Origin: Candidatus Poribacteria bacterium
GTDB taxonomy: Bacteria; Poribacteria; WGA-4E; WGA-3G
Assembly (NCBI GenBank): GCA_026702755.1
Contig: JAPPBX010000018.1
Span: forward strand, 1-64,000
Length of the DNA: 64,000 nt
Reading direction: 5' to 3'
The notes beneath the pieces are model-generated. The model was not told the origin of the DNA. It searched no databases and saw only the letters and a program-made list of their open reading frames with translations. The translations under genes and the position numbers were made by a program. This document shows, one piece after another, positions 54,894 through 62,862 of this stretch (position 1 is its first letter; each line of letters begins with the position of its first letter).

Positions 54894-54916
54894 GGGCTGG
54901 GTAACCCAGCCCCTAC
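54890..54916. terminator. Perfect 12-bp hairpin overlapping the methyltransferase stop
   Basis: GTAGGGGCTGGG (54890-54901) and CCCAGCCCCTAC (54905-54916) pair fully around a TAA loop. It lies between two convergent genes. No T-run follows, so it is either a bidirectional stop signal of unusual form or a REP-like repeat; the core recurs as short GGGGCTGGG-like units nowhere else here. Confidence 0.45.
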
Positions 54917-54924
54917 TACCACGG

Positions 54925-55719
54925 CTATCCATATTTCAGCCAATTGTCAAAAAGCGGTTTGAGTCGATCTGGAAGACTGCCCAGAAAAGAGGGTTCGTTG
55001 AGCCATTCTTGGCTGGTTGGACTCTCTGGGTTTGCAGGTTCGCTTTCCGATGGCGCGGTAAGAACAGCATAGTGAAGCGTCTGCCGTTTTGATCCGGTAA
55101 GGTTGCAGCCTTTGTGGAGCAAACTTGAATTGTAAAAGACGATATCACCGGCTTTCAGCTTGACGACAAGTTGGTTCGGCATCGCTTCCTTTGGTGTTTG
55201 CTGTATGACTGCACGCTCCGCATCAGTGAGTTCACGTCTATGGCTCCCCGGCACGATGTAAAGCGTCTCATCGTCATAGAGGGCACCGTTGAGCTGCACG
55301 TGGCTTCTGAGTCGACCAAGAAGGGTTTCAAGAGGCACCTCTCCGTCCGGTGCTGAATCTCGGTGCCAGTTAATGTGGTACGATTTCCGCTCGGAACTAA
55401 CGAGGAGGGTGCAGAGGTGATACCTTAATCTTTCCCCAATAAGTGCTGCAATGACATCCAATATCTGCGGGTGCGCAAGCGCGTCCACAAGTGCTTTTTC
55501 ACGAATGCTTGGATGGAAGATGTTATTGACACCCCAGATGTCATCGCGTTTGCCATCTATGTAGCGTAGGTGATCGGCGTGTAGCCTTTCAATACGGCAC
55601 TTGTGGAGTATCCGATCAATAGCACTTCGATAGATTTGAATGTCGGTTTCGGGGAGTGCTCCCTTACGAATGATGTATCCGTTTTCGACAAAAGCGTCAA
55701 TTTCTGAATGGGTTAGCAT
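54925..55719 (-). CDS. Phytanoyl-CoA dioxygenase (PhyH) family protein
   Basis: The start is the ATG at 55719 behind AAGGAAACCTAAA. The 264-residue protein has the Fe(II)/2-oxoglutarate centre: the HxD pair in INWHRDSAP (about residues 122-130) and the distal histidine in SLLHKGCN (about 211-218). Also seen are NGALYDDETLYIVPGSHRRE and AGDIVFYNS. Hydroxylation of a small organic substrate is expected. Poribacteria-like genomes carry many of these. The VOC gene upstream ends 17 bases before the start. Confidence 0.9.
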   Translation of the reverse strand: MLTHSEIDAFVENGYIIRKGALPETDIQIYRSAIDRILHKCRIERLHADHLRYIDGKRDDIWGVNNIFHPSIREKALVDALAHPQILDVIAALIGERLRYHLCTLLVSSERKSYHINWHRDSAPDGEVPLETLLGRLRSHVQLNGALYDDETLYIVPGSHRRELTDAERAVIQQTPKEAMPNQLVVKLKAGDIVFYNSSLLHKGCNLTGSKRQTLHYAVLTAPSESEPANPESPTSQEWLNEPSFLGSLPDRLKPLFDNWLKYG

Positions 55720-55735
55720 TTTAGGTTTCCTTGAT

Positions 55736-56116
55736 CTAATCGGTTGGACAGTAAAGATCATTAAACTCAATTTCATTTCCGTCTGGATCAAAGATGAAGA
55801 AAGCCCGGCACTTGCCGCGCGGGTCGTCAAAATCAAAAGGACCACGGGTCCGATAAGGTAGCGTTGCGAACTGTTCAGCGAGTTGGTTAATCCGCTCGGT
55901 GCTTGTCACAAAGGCGAAGTGCATCGGTCCCCCTGCATCATGCCCCGGTGAACCAGCTTCCTTGAGTACAAGATGTCCGTTCTCTAAGTAGATATAAAGC
56001 TGCCGATTGTTCCGCTCTACGATCTCAAAGCCAAGCAAATCTCGGTAAAACGCCGCTGCTTGATCAAGATTTGCAACTTTAACGAAAACCTCTCCAATGC
56101 CGTAATAACCTTGCAT
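55736..56116 (-). CDS. VOC (glyoxalase/dioxygenase-like) superfamily protein
   Basis: The start is the ATG at 56116 behind GGAGATGTGTT. The 126-residue protein is a single VOC unit with two beta-alpha-beta-beta-beta modules: KVANLDQAAAFYRDLLGFEI, PMHFAFVTSTERINQLAEQF and AFFIFDPDGNEIEFND. The His and Glu positions for a metal are partly kept. Members include lyases, isomerases, dioxygenases and resistance proteins; no specific activity can be read. It forms an operon with the PhyH gene. Confidence 0.85.
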   Translation of the reverse strand: MQGYYGIGEVFVKVANLDQAAAFYRDLLGFEIVERNNRQLYIYLENGHLVLKEAGSPGHDAGGPMHFAFVTSTERINQLAEQFATLPYRTRGPFDFDDPRGKCRAFFIFDPDGNEIEFNDLYCPTD

Positions 56117-56142
56117 AACACATCTCCACTGATACTGCGGTA

Positions 56143-56340
56143 TATGATAACCCAAGTTGCTACTTACAAGGTTTAGGCATGTAAACTCCGTTTTTCAGGC
56201 AACAAGGACTATTATCTGTGGCGTTTTGCAGCGTAAACTGTTCGTTTGTGGACACAGAAGCACAGACTAACAGTCTATGCTACAATAATTAGCACATTCT
56301 AACAAATTCTGCTACCGAGGTGGCAACTTGGATTATGATA
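56143..56340. mobile_element. AAGTTGC miniature element with 7-base direct repeats
   Basis: The body is 56150-56333, starting ACCCAAGTTGCTAC and ending GGTGGCAACTTGGAT. It is flanked by TATGATA on both sides (56143-56149 and 56334-56340). The internal CACAGACTAACAGTCTATGC block is shared with the element at 42003. Confidence 0.65.
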
Positions 56341-56342
56341 AA

Positions 56343-56376
56343 CAAAAAGGCTCTGGATTGATGAAATCCGGAGCCT
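56343..56376 (-). terminator. Terminator of the LamG gene at 56399
   Basis: On the minus strand AGGCTCCGGATTT and AATCCAGAGCCT form a stem with a short CATC loop, followed by TTTTTG. Confidence 0.7.
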
Positions 56377-56398
56377 CTTTGTTTCAGGTTAATAACAC

Positions 56399-57247
56399 TT
56401 ACTGTTTCTTGATATGCGCCCATGTAGTAGCGAGTTTTCCTTGTGCTTCCACATCGACAGTCGCACCAACAGTCGCACCATCAGCGAGTTCCTTGACTTC
56501 GTCTTCGCTAAGCGCACGTTCCCAAAAGTAGACCTCGTCAATCATACCATCAAGCCAGAAGTCGTTGCCTGCATTGCCACCGACTTGCCGTCCGACACCG
56601 ATTTCAACCGGACGCTCCGGGAACGTCCGAAGCGGTGTCTCAATTGACCTTGGATTGGACTGTCCACTGGGGGGAACCACAGTACCATCGGTGACAGATG
56701 AGGTCACATACGCTGTGGCTTCTGTACCATTAACAACGTAAGCGACGTGCACCCATTCGTCTACTGCGTAAACATCGTTGGTGGCGAACCAACCTTCACT
56801 GCCTTCCCAGCAACTGCCCCAGGTCATGTTGGTGTCACTCGTGGTGCACATTCGCACCATGAAGTGGTCACCCCAACCGACCTTGTCGCCTTTGAAGAAC
56901 ATTCCTGCGTGGTCTCTGCCGCCGCCTTCCCTGACGTTAACCCACAAGGAGACAGAGAAAACCCCATCTTCTTTTTCAAGGCTTGCAGCGGAAGGGATTT
57001 CGACATATTGTCCGGTGTTTTCACCGGTCGCGGGATTCTCGGGATTGTCAAGGTTGAGTGCCATCCCGTGACGACCGTCTGCAGTGCTGGCACCGTTCAT
57101 GAATTCGCCATCGTTGCTTCCAATAGAATCGTTCGCTGACCCGTCGTCAAAGTTCCAGACAGAAACGAGACCATCTTCAAGCTCGGCGTAACTGTTGGCA
57201 CTGAATACCATAAGTGCTAAAATGAAAAACAGACACATCTGCTTCAT
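56399..57247 (-). CDS. Secreted LamG-domain protein with C-terminal W-G tag (copy 3)
   Basis: The 282-residue protein has a signal peptide (about 1-21, SANSYAE) and one LamG domain: LVSVWNFDDGSANDSIGSND, VFSVSLWVNVREGG, VDEWVHVAYVVNG, LDGMIDEVYFWERALSEDEV. It ends QGKLATTWAHIKKQ; here Ala replaces the tag Gly. It is a paralogue of the next gene upstream (57337) and more distantly of the pair at 12065/13962. Ligand binding outside the cell is likely. Confidence 0.85.
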   Translation of the reverse strand: MKQMCLFFILALMVFSANSYAELEDGLVSVWNFDDGSANDSIGSNDGEFMNGASTADGRHGMALNLDNPENPATGENTGQYVEIPSAASLEKEDGVFSVSLWVNVREGGGRDHAGMFFKGDKVGWGDHFMVRMCTTSDTNMTWGSCWEGSEGWFATNDVYAVDEWVHVAYVVNGTEATAYVTSSVTDGTVVPPSGQSNPRSIETPLRTFPERPVEIGVGRQVGGNAGNDFWLDGMIDEVYFWERALSEDEVKELADGATVGATVDVEAQGKLATTWAHIKKQ

Positions 57248-57336
57248 AATAAAAGCTCCTTATTGTTTTAAGCCTAATTGAGCAGATTTGTGGAGAATTC
57301 CACAAATCTGCGATGTTTTCAGATTCTCAATCGTAC

Positions 57337-58170
57337 TTAACGGTGGTGATAGGATTTGACCTTGCCCCACGTTGTGGCTAATTTTCCCTCCGCCTTCACA
57401 GCGAGTGCCCTATCTGGACGTTTGCCACTTCCGAGTTCCTCTACTTCAGCTTCAGAGAGCGCACGGTCCCAGATGATAACATCATCGATGATGCCATCAA
57501 GGAACGTATCGTTGCCATCATTACCACCGAGACCTCGACCTGCACCGAGTTCCAAAGGACGATCTGGGAACAGAACATAGGGTTCCGCGGCGGCTCTCGG
57601 GTTCGATTGACCGCTGGCAGGTATTTCGGTTTTCCCGCCCTCTGGCGTTGCGTATCCAATTGCCTCTTTACCATCTACCGTTTGACAGAGATGGAACCAC
57701 TTATCGGCCTCAATGGCACCATCCGTAGCGAACCAATTTTCGGCACCTGCACTGCAGGTTCCCCACGTCAGACCGGTACTACTGGTCGTTACCATACGGA
57801 AGGTGAAGTTTGCACCCCAACCGACCTTTGCACCCTTCCAAACGCCGGAGTGGTCTCTACCTTCTCGGACATAGAGCCAATAAGAAACGGTATGCGCTCC
57901 CTCAATCACTTTTTCAAGAGCATCGTTGAATTCAATATCGGCACGTGTGTCGTCATTTCCGTCAACATCCAATGCCTTGCCAAATTTGCCATCCCCTGTG
58001 ATTTTAGCTCCCTTAAAGAGTTTACCGTGTGCCTTTCCAACGGCATCCGTTACCTTGCCATCGTCAAAGGTCCACGCAGCGACGACTCCGTCATTTAGGT
58101 CTGCGAACGCAGAAATTGAAATGCCAATCGTCAACACAGCAATGGCAAGTATTGAAATAAATAGTTTCAC
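57337..58170 (-). CDS. Secreted LamG-domain protein with C-terminal W-G tag (copy 4)
   Basis: The 277-residue protein has a signal peptide (about 1-23, ISAFAD) and a LamG domain: GVVAAWTFDDGKVTDAVGKA, HTVSYWLYVREGRDHSGVW, ADKWFHLCQTVDG, LDGIIDDVIIWDRALSEAEV. It ends GKLATTWGKVKSYHHR, the tag followed by a His-rich five-residue extension. It forms a likely two-gene operon with the gene at 56399 (89-base gap). Confidence 0.85.
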   Translation of the reverse strand: MKLFISILAIAVLTIGISISAFADLNDGVVAAWTFDDGKVTDAVGKAHGKLFKGAKITGDGKFGKALDVDGNDDTRADIEFNDALEKVIEGAHTVSYWLYVREGRDHSGVWKGAKVGWGANFTFRMVTTSSTGLTWGTCSAGAENWFATDGAIEADKWFHLCQTVDGKEAIGYATPEGGKTEIPASGQSNPRAAAEPYVLFPDRPLELGAGRGLGGNDGNDTFLDGIIDDVIIWDRALSEAEVEELGSGKRPDRALAVKAEGKLATTWGKVKSYHHR

Positions 58171-58605
58171 TTAAATTATCCTCCTTTAGTGGATTTCAGT
58201 CATAGATAGACACTAATTGGACTCTACAAGAAAAGTCCGTGAGATTTGTGTCATCCACGCCAGTCTTTAATTCGGGCGATCCGATTCGCCCATTTTCAAG
58301 TTGCGGTGCGTAATTCACCGGTAATAGATAGTCGTCTAACACCGCGTTAGCCCCTGTTGTAGAGTGAGTGGTAGATTACGCCACGATGGCGATAAATCAT
58401 CCTACGACGAACTCATCAAGAATGTGCGGTAAACGCGGCATTATCTTTGTAAAAAAATTTAACGAAAAAAACGAACCATTTAAAAAAAAACTCGTCTAAA
58501 TAAATGAACGCAAAATAGGAATGCCTCCTTGGAAATTGACGGTTACAATTCCAGTAACTTCAATTACTATCAAAACAGGGGTAGATACTTAAATATTTTG
58601 CGTGT
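58171..58605. other. AT-rich intergenic DNA, no gene seen
   Basis: It includes a strongly A-rich stretch (about 58450-58500). I found no coding frame or recognisable RNA. Confidence 0.4.
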
Positions 58606-58682
58606 TAAATCTATGGGATGCTCCTTTTCGTGTTTGGTGTGTGGTGCAGTATAAACACTGTAAAGGAGTTCCTATAGATTTA
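58606..58682. ncRNA. 77-base hairpin, possible structured RNA or miniature repeat
   Basis: TAAATCTATGGGATGCTCCTTT (first 20 bases from 58606) pairs imperfectly with AAAGGAGTTCCTATAGATTTA ending at 58682. An inner GTGTTT/AAACAC pair extends the stem. It lies just before the first AGCTAAAGCATGG-type hairpin. RNA function is unproven. Confidence 0.35.
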
Positions 58683-58968
58683 ATCATTTCTTGACACACT
58701 CACCATGCTAAAGCATGGTGATTCTTTTGCACATTATGTAGAAAGTCAATATTGCACACTACCTAATTAATTTTATAGTAAAATTTACAGTGGTTTGCTT
58801 GTAACTTTCTACCACAAATTGAAAATACGCATATCAATCCATGATACATCACAGAACAATATGCGCATTGACTGAAAACCATCCATATTATACCATACCA
58901 GCATTTAAATATCAAACTAATTTGACAATCTAATACCAAGTATAGTATCATTATATACGTAAAAGGCG

Positions 58969-59029
58969 GTCGGGAATGACCCCGACACTTAAAGGCAACA
59001 CTGCCAACCTTAATCAAGGTGTTAACACC
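58969..59029 (+). ncRNA. Multi-hairpin segment upstream of the GIY-YIG-like gene
   Basis: Four consecutive helices can form: GTCGGG/CCCGAC (58969-58986), GGCA/TGCC (58994-59005), ACCTT/AAGGT (59007-59020) and the palindrome GGTGTTAACACC (59018-59029). The last two overlap and would be alternatives. It could be a leader RNA or an element-end RNA; no known family is recognised. Confidence 0.35.
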
Positions 59030-59084
59030 ACCTCAATTAACCTAATATTTCCACAACCAAATAGAAATATAGGAGATTTACAAG

Positions 59085-59429
59085 ATGAGAACTACAAATT
59101 TAAACTGGAAAGAATATCAACATCTCGATGATTTCAGACATGACAGGAAACTGTCAGATATTGATTCTGGAGTTTATATCATTTGGACGTATGTTCAGAA
59201 TAGTATTAAAATTCTATATACAGGACAAGGTGATATTAAAAATCGCTTTTATTGTCACAATAGTCAAACAGATTGGGGTGAACACTTTCCATTACTTACT
59301 GCTTGGGCGAATACTTTGGATATGAACGGCATTGAGAAGTTTCTCTATGAGACTCTTAATCCTGAAATTACCAAAGCAGCTCCAAGATCAGCACCCATAC
59401 CTGTTAATCTACCGCCAAGTTTGAATTAG
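59085..59429 (+). CDS. Small GIY-YIG-like nuclease domain protein
   Basis: The 114-residue protein has the order expected of a GIY-YIG domain: GVYIIW (GIY equivalent, about residues 28-33), ILYTGQG (YIG equivalent, about 43-49), an arginine in IKNRFYCH (about 52-59), and a late glutamate with Asn in GIEKFLYETLNPEITKAAPR (about 83-102). Nuclease activity is therefore likely; stand-alone domains of this size occur in mobile elements and homing nucleases. The ATG follows ATAGGAGATTTACAAG. It has its own terminator and sits between hairpins that may be element ends. Confidence 0.6.
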   Translation: MRTTNLNWKEYQHLDDFRHDRKLSDIDSGVYIIWTYVQNSIKILYTGQGDIKNRFYCHNSQTDWGEHFPLLTAWANTLDMNGIEKFLYETLNPEITKAAPRSAPIPVNLPPSLN

Positions 59430-59438
59430 ATTTAACTA

Positions 59439-59484
59439 CAAAAGGCTTTGAAGATGATTATTTATACACTTCAAAGCCTTTTGT
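59439..59484 (+). terminator. Terminator of the GIY-YIG-like gene
   Basis: AAAAGGCTTTGAAG and CTTCAAAGCCTTTT form a 14-bp perfect stem around a 16-base loop, ending in TTTTGTTT. Confidence 0.8.
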
Positions 59485-59605
59485 TTATTCACCGCATTAG
59501 CAGAGTCTACATCTCCAAGCTAAAGCATGGAGTTTTGACTCTGTAGAGGATGATAACAATTAATTACAATATTTTACTGTTTTTGTCAAGAAAAAAATAA
59601 CATTT

Positions 59606-61261
59606 TTATTCAGAAATAATCTCTTCCCCCTCAACTGCGATAAATCGTTGGTTTACTGAAAGGTTAGTCGCAGTATCGATAACTCCACTGCCCCAATGAA
59701 TTTCCAACAAATCAATATTTTCAGCGTCTTTCAGTCCGAAGTGAACGCGAAAGTCGCTGAATGCGAGATAACTCCCACTGCTCTTCACCTCTGCGTATTG
59801 TGTGAGTTCACCGGCAACAACCTTGATGCGCGCGCCAATAGCGGAACGATTGCTTTTTGTGCCGATCGCTTTCACCTGTATCCAGTTATTTCGGTTTCCA
59901 CCCTCGTTCCTCAGAAGGTCAGCGGTTTGGTTCCAATTTGTGACGAGGATATCGATGTCGCCATCGTTGTCATAGTCGCCAAAAGCAGCGGCGCGGCTTG
60001 TCTTAAGCAGTGCGAAGCCCTCTCCCATCTGTGCTGTGACATCCGTAAAGCGACCATCGCCTAAATTCCGAAAAAGTAGATTCTGCTGTGGTGTCGTCGT
60101 AGACCGATCGACCTCGGCGATATTGTCCATTGTATGTCCGTTCGCGACGAATATATCTTTGTAACCGTCGTTATCGTAATCAAAAAAGCCGATACCCCAA
60201 CCGAGATAGCGATGTGTGTGTTCAGCGACACCTGCAGGAATCGTGGCATCAATGAAAAAGTTGTCCCCTTCATTGTGATAGAGGGTATTCGTCTCGTTCT
60301 GAAAGTTGCTCACCGTAATATCCAATCTACCATCGTTGTCATAGTCTGCAAAGGCAACCCCCATCCCCGCTTCCGCTTCTCCCATATCACTGCAGCTAAC
60401 ACCAGAAAGCAATCCAATTTCTTCAAAGGTGCCGTCGCCGCGGTTTTGAAAGAGAAAATTGAAATCTTGATCGTTGGCGACGTAGATGTCAGCATCACCA
60501 TCGTTATCGCTGTCTCCAACGGCAACACCGAGACCGTGTGCGGCAGGCACGCGCAACAAGCCACTTTGTTTCGTTAAATCCGTAAAAGTGCCATCTCCAT
60601 TGTTATGATAAAAAAGGTCTGGCTGAGGCGGATAGGAACTCGGACCACAATAAACAGAGATGTCGTGGCGAGAGCACGGTTTATCTGCATCAGGGGTGTA
60701 TTTCGCATAATTGGTCACATAGAGTTCAAGAAACCCATCGTTATCAAAATCAGCAAAGGCGCAGCTCGTCCCCCATCCTTCATCAGCGACCTGTGCAGAC
60801 ACTGCGATATCGGTAAAGGTGCCATCTGCATTGTTCCTATAGAGGATATTGGGTCCAAAGTTCGTTAGATAGATGTCTATGTCGCCGTCATTATCATAAT
60901 CGCCGGTGGTTGCACCGACCCCGTAACCGGTGTCCCCCACACCAGCGACACGGGTGACATCTGTAAATGAGCCATCACCATTGTTGCGGTAGAGGACGTT
61001 CGTAGGTAGTGCAGCGTCCACCTGCTCCTCCTGTGGACGGGCATTGATAAGATAAATGTCGAGATCTCCGTCGTTATCGTAATCGAAGAAACCACCGCCC
61101 GATCCGTATTGCTCATTAAAGAGGCGTTTGCCGCTCTTACCGTCAGTGTGTGTAAAGCGAATCCCAGATTCTTCAGCGACTTCAACGAAGGTGACAGAAT
61201 CCGCTATAGACGATCCGAGAAGGGCATATATCAGGAAAAGGAAAGGGAGATAGGACCTCAT
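59606..61261 (-). CDS. CRTAC1-like secreted protein with FG-GAP repeats and ASPIC/UnbV domain
   Basis: The 551-residue protein has a signal peptide (about 1-20) and seven or eight FG-GAP/VCBS-type repeats with calcium-loop motifs (FFDYDNDGDLDIYLINA, ADFDNDGFLELYVTNY, FGDYDNDGDIDILVTNW), giving an integrin-like propeller. The C-terminal ASPIC/UnbV domain (about 470-551) includes VHFGLKDAENIDLLEIHWGS. It probably binds calcium and a surface ligand. The ATG overlaps the stop of the upstream TPR gene by one base (TAATG), so it is coupled to it. This TPR plus CRTAC1 pairing is common in this kind of genome. Confidence 0.88.
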   Translation of the reverse strand: MRSYLPFLFLIYALLGSSIADSVTFVEVAEESGIRFTHTDGKSGKRLFNEQYGSGGGFFDYDNDGDLDIYLINARPQEEQVDAALPTNVLYRNNGDGSFTDVTRVAGVGDTGYGVGATTGDYDNDGDIDIYLTNFGPNILYRNNADGTFTDIAVSAQVADEGWGTSCAFADFDNDGFLELYVTNYAKYTPDADKPCSRHDISVYCGPSSYPPQPDLFYHNNGDGTFTDLTKQSGLLRVPAAHGLGVAVGDSDNDGDADIYVANDQDFNFLFQNRGDGTFEEIGLLSGVSCSDMGEAEAGMGVAFADYDNDGRLDITVSNFQNETNTLYHNEGDNFFIDATIPAGVAEHTHRYLGWGIGFFDYDNDGYKDIFVANGHTMDNIAEVDRSTTTPQQNLLFRNLGDGRFTDVTAQMGEGFALLKTSRAAAFGDYDNDGDIDILVTNWNQTADLLRNEGGNRNNWIQVKAIGTKSNRSAIGARIKVVAGELTQYAEVKSSGSYLAFSDFRVHFGLKDAENIDLLEIHWGSGVIDTATNLSVNQRFIAVEGEEIISE

Positions 61262-62862
61262 TACTTTTTCGCATCCTCCATCGTTTGTCGAATCTCATTC
61301 AAACGCTTTTTGTAGGCAGTATTGTTCGGTTCTAAGTCGATTGCGCGTAAGATAGCTTGCTTGGCTTTTGTATATGCACCGTGGCGATAGTATGCGTAGG
61401 CAAGGGTATCCAAGCGGGCGGCATTCGCATCCAATTCAACGGCGCGTTCCGCCAATTCAACGGCGCGTTCCAGTTTTTCACCCTGCGTTGCATAAAGCCA
61501 CGCGAGATTGTTATGCGCATCAGCGGAATTTCCATCCACAGCAATCGCTTGTGTAAAGGCGGAAATAGCCTCCGAAATCTGTTGCTGTTTGAGTTGAAGT
61601 ACACCCAGCCGCACCCACGCCTTTGCGTTATCTGGACGGATGGCTGTCAATTGCTGGTAAACGGCAATTGCGTCGGTCAACAGGTGCTGTTGTGCGTAGA
61701 CTTCTGCGAGTCCATAGTAAGCAGGGATTAAATCTTTATTCTGTTGAATTGCGGTTTGGAGGTAAGTCTGTGCATCGGTGAATTTGCGTTGACGAGCGTG
61801 GAGCCAACCGAGGTGAAGGTACGCCTCAGCGTCAGTATCGTTGAGTTGAAGCACCTGTTGAAAAGCTGCGATTGCTTCCGTCAACTGCCCCGCCTGCATG
61901 TAAAGTCCACCCAAATTGTGGTAGAGCGGAAGCGTTTTGGGATGCAATGCAGTTGCGATCTGATAGGCACGAATCGCCTCCTCACGGTTTCCAATCTCAA
62001 TATGTGCTTCAGCCAGCTTCATACGTGGTTCAAGCGCAGTTGGTTGTTCCAGTAAAAGTCTGCGATACCGATTTGTCTGTTCATTATAGGTTTTCACCCG
62101 TTGGAAAGATGTCATCAGGTTCTTTGCTTCCGCGAGATTCTGTAAGGCATCGGGGTTAGAAACCCCTTCTACGGAATTTTGTCCCAAACGTCGATAAACA
62201 AGTGCAAGATTGTAATAGCTCTCAGCATGATAGGGTGCGAGGATAAGGGCTTTTCGGTAATACTGTACGGCTTCCGCTAACTTACTCTGTAGAAAGGCAA
62301 TTTTACCCAATCCTTGATAGACTGGCGCGAGATTGGCATCCAGTGCAAGTGCTCGTTGATACGCTTGCTGTGCCAACGCCAACTTTCCTCTCTGGACATA
62401 CGTATCCGCAAGTCGGAAGAAGGGTTCGGCAATTTCAGGGAGCAGGTCAACGGCATATTGTCCATGCTTCTCAGCGTCCATGAACCTGCCTTGTGAATGG
62501 TAAATTCTCGCCAAACAGAGATGGGCGACTCCATGTGTTTGTGGTGACGCGGGTAATTCCAAAGCGCGGAGATATGCGTCAATGGAATCGTTGGTTTTTT
62601 CCTTGAGCCTATAGACTGCTCCCAGTTCACAGTGCGCTTCGGCATTTTGTGGGTTCAATTGTAAAACGCGCTGAAAGGCATCGACTGCTTCATCGTAAAG
62701 TCCCAATTGCATTGCACGCATCCCGCGCGCATAATGTGCAGATTGTTCGTCATCGGTTTGCTGCGCAGTCAGTGATACCGTAAAATAGAGAACAAGGAGG
62801 CTACCTACAATTCCTATATAGACGTAGATGCTGTTATAGCGAACTGATCCTTGTGTTATCAC
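61261..62862 (-). CDS. Membrane-anchored TPR-repeat protein
   Basis: The start is GTG at 62862 behind GCGGAGGCAAA; the longer frame overlaps nagA. The 533-residue protein has an N-terminal hydrophobic helix (about 13-30) and about 12 tetratricopeptide repeats to the end, for example LYDEAVDAFQRVLQLNPQNA, LPLYHNLGGLYMQAGQLTEA and YAYYRHGAYTKAKQAILRAI. TPR arrays mediate protein complexes; the helix places it outside or facing the periplasm. It overlaps nagA by four bases (GTGA) and its stop overlaps the next start, so all three are coupled. Confidence 0.86.
   Translation of the reverse strand: MITQGSVRYNSIYVYIGIVGSLLVLYFTVSLTAQQTDDEQSAHYARGMRAMQLGLYDEAVDAFQRVLQLNPQNAEAHCELGAVYRLKEKTNDSIDAYLRALELPASPQTHGVAHLCLARIYHSQGRFMDAEKHGQYAVDLLPEIAEPFFRLADTYVQRGKLALAQQAYQRALALDANLAPVYQGLGKIAFLQSKLAEAVQYYRKALILAPYHAESYYNLALVYRRLGQNSVEGVSNPDALQNLAEAKNLMTSFQRVKTYNEQTNRYRRLLLEQPTALEPRMKLAEAHIEIGNREEAIRAYQIATALHPKTLPLYHNLGGLYMQAGQLTEAIAAFQQVLQLNDTDAEAYLHLGWLHARQRKFTDAQTYLQTAIQQNKDLIPAYYGLAEVYAQQHLLTDAIAVYQQLTAIRPDNAKAWVRLGVLQLKQQQISEAISAFTQAIAVDGNSADAHNNLAWLYATQGEKLERAVELAERAVELDANAARLDTLAYAYYRHGAYTKAKQAILRAIDLEPNNTAYKKRLNEIRQTMEDAKK

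Larger units (their letters stand above)
58701..59546 (+). mobile_element. Possible IS200/IS605-like non-autonomous element carrying a GIY-YIG-like gene
   Basis: Two hairpins in the same orientation bound the region: CACCATGCTAAAGCATGGTG at 58701-58720, and CTCCAAGCTAAAGCATGGAG at 59513-59532, the latter nested inside CAGAGTC/GACTCTG (59501-59507, 59537-59543). Subterminal hairpins of this look are typical of IS200/IS605 ends. Inside are a multi-hairpin segment, a GIY-YIG-like ORF and a terminator. No TnpA or TnpB is present. The element boundaries are inferred. Confidence 0.4.

Noticed and set aside
58763-59017. Minus-strand ORF of 84 codons overlapping the structured segment
   Set aside because: It is Cys/Ile-rich without domain features and overlaps strong hairpins; probably chance.
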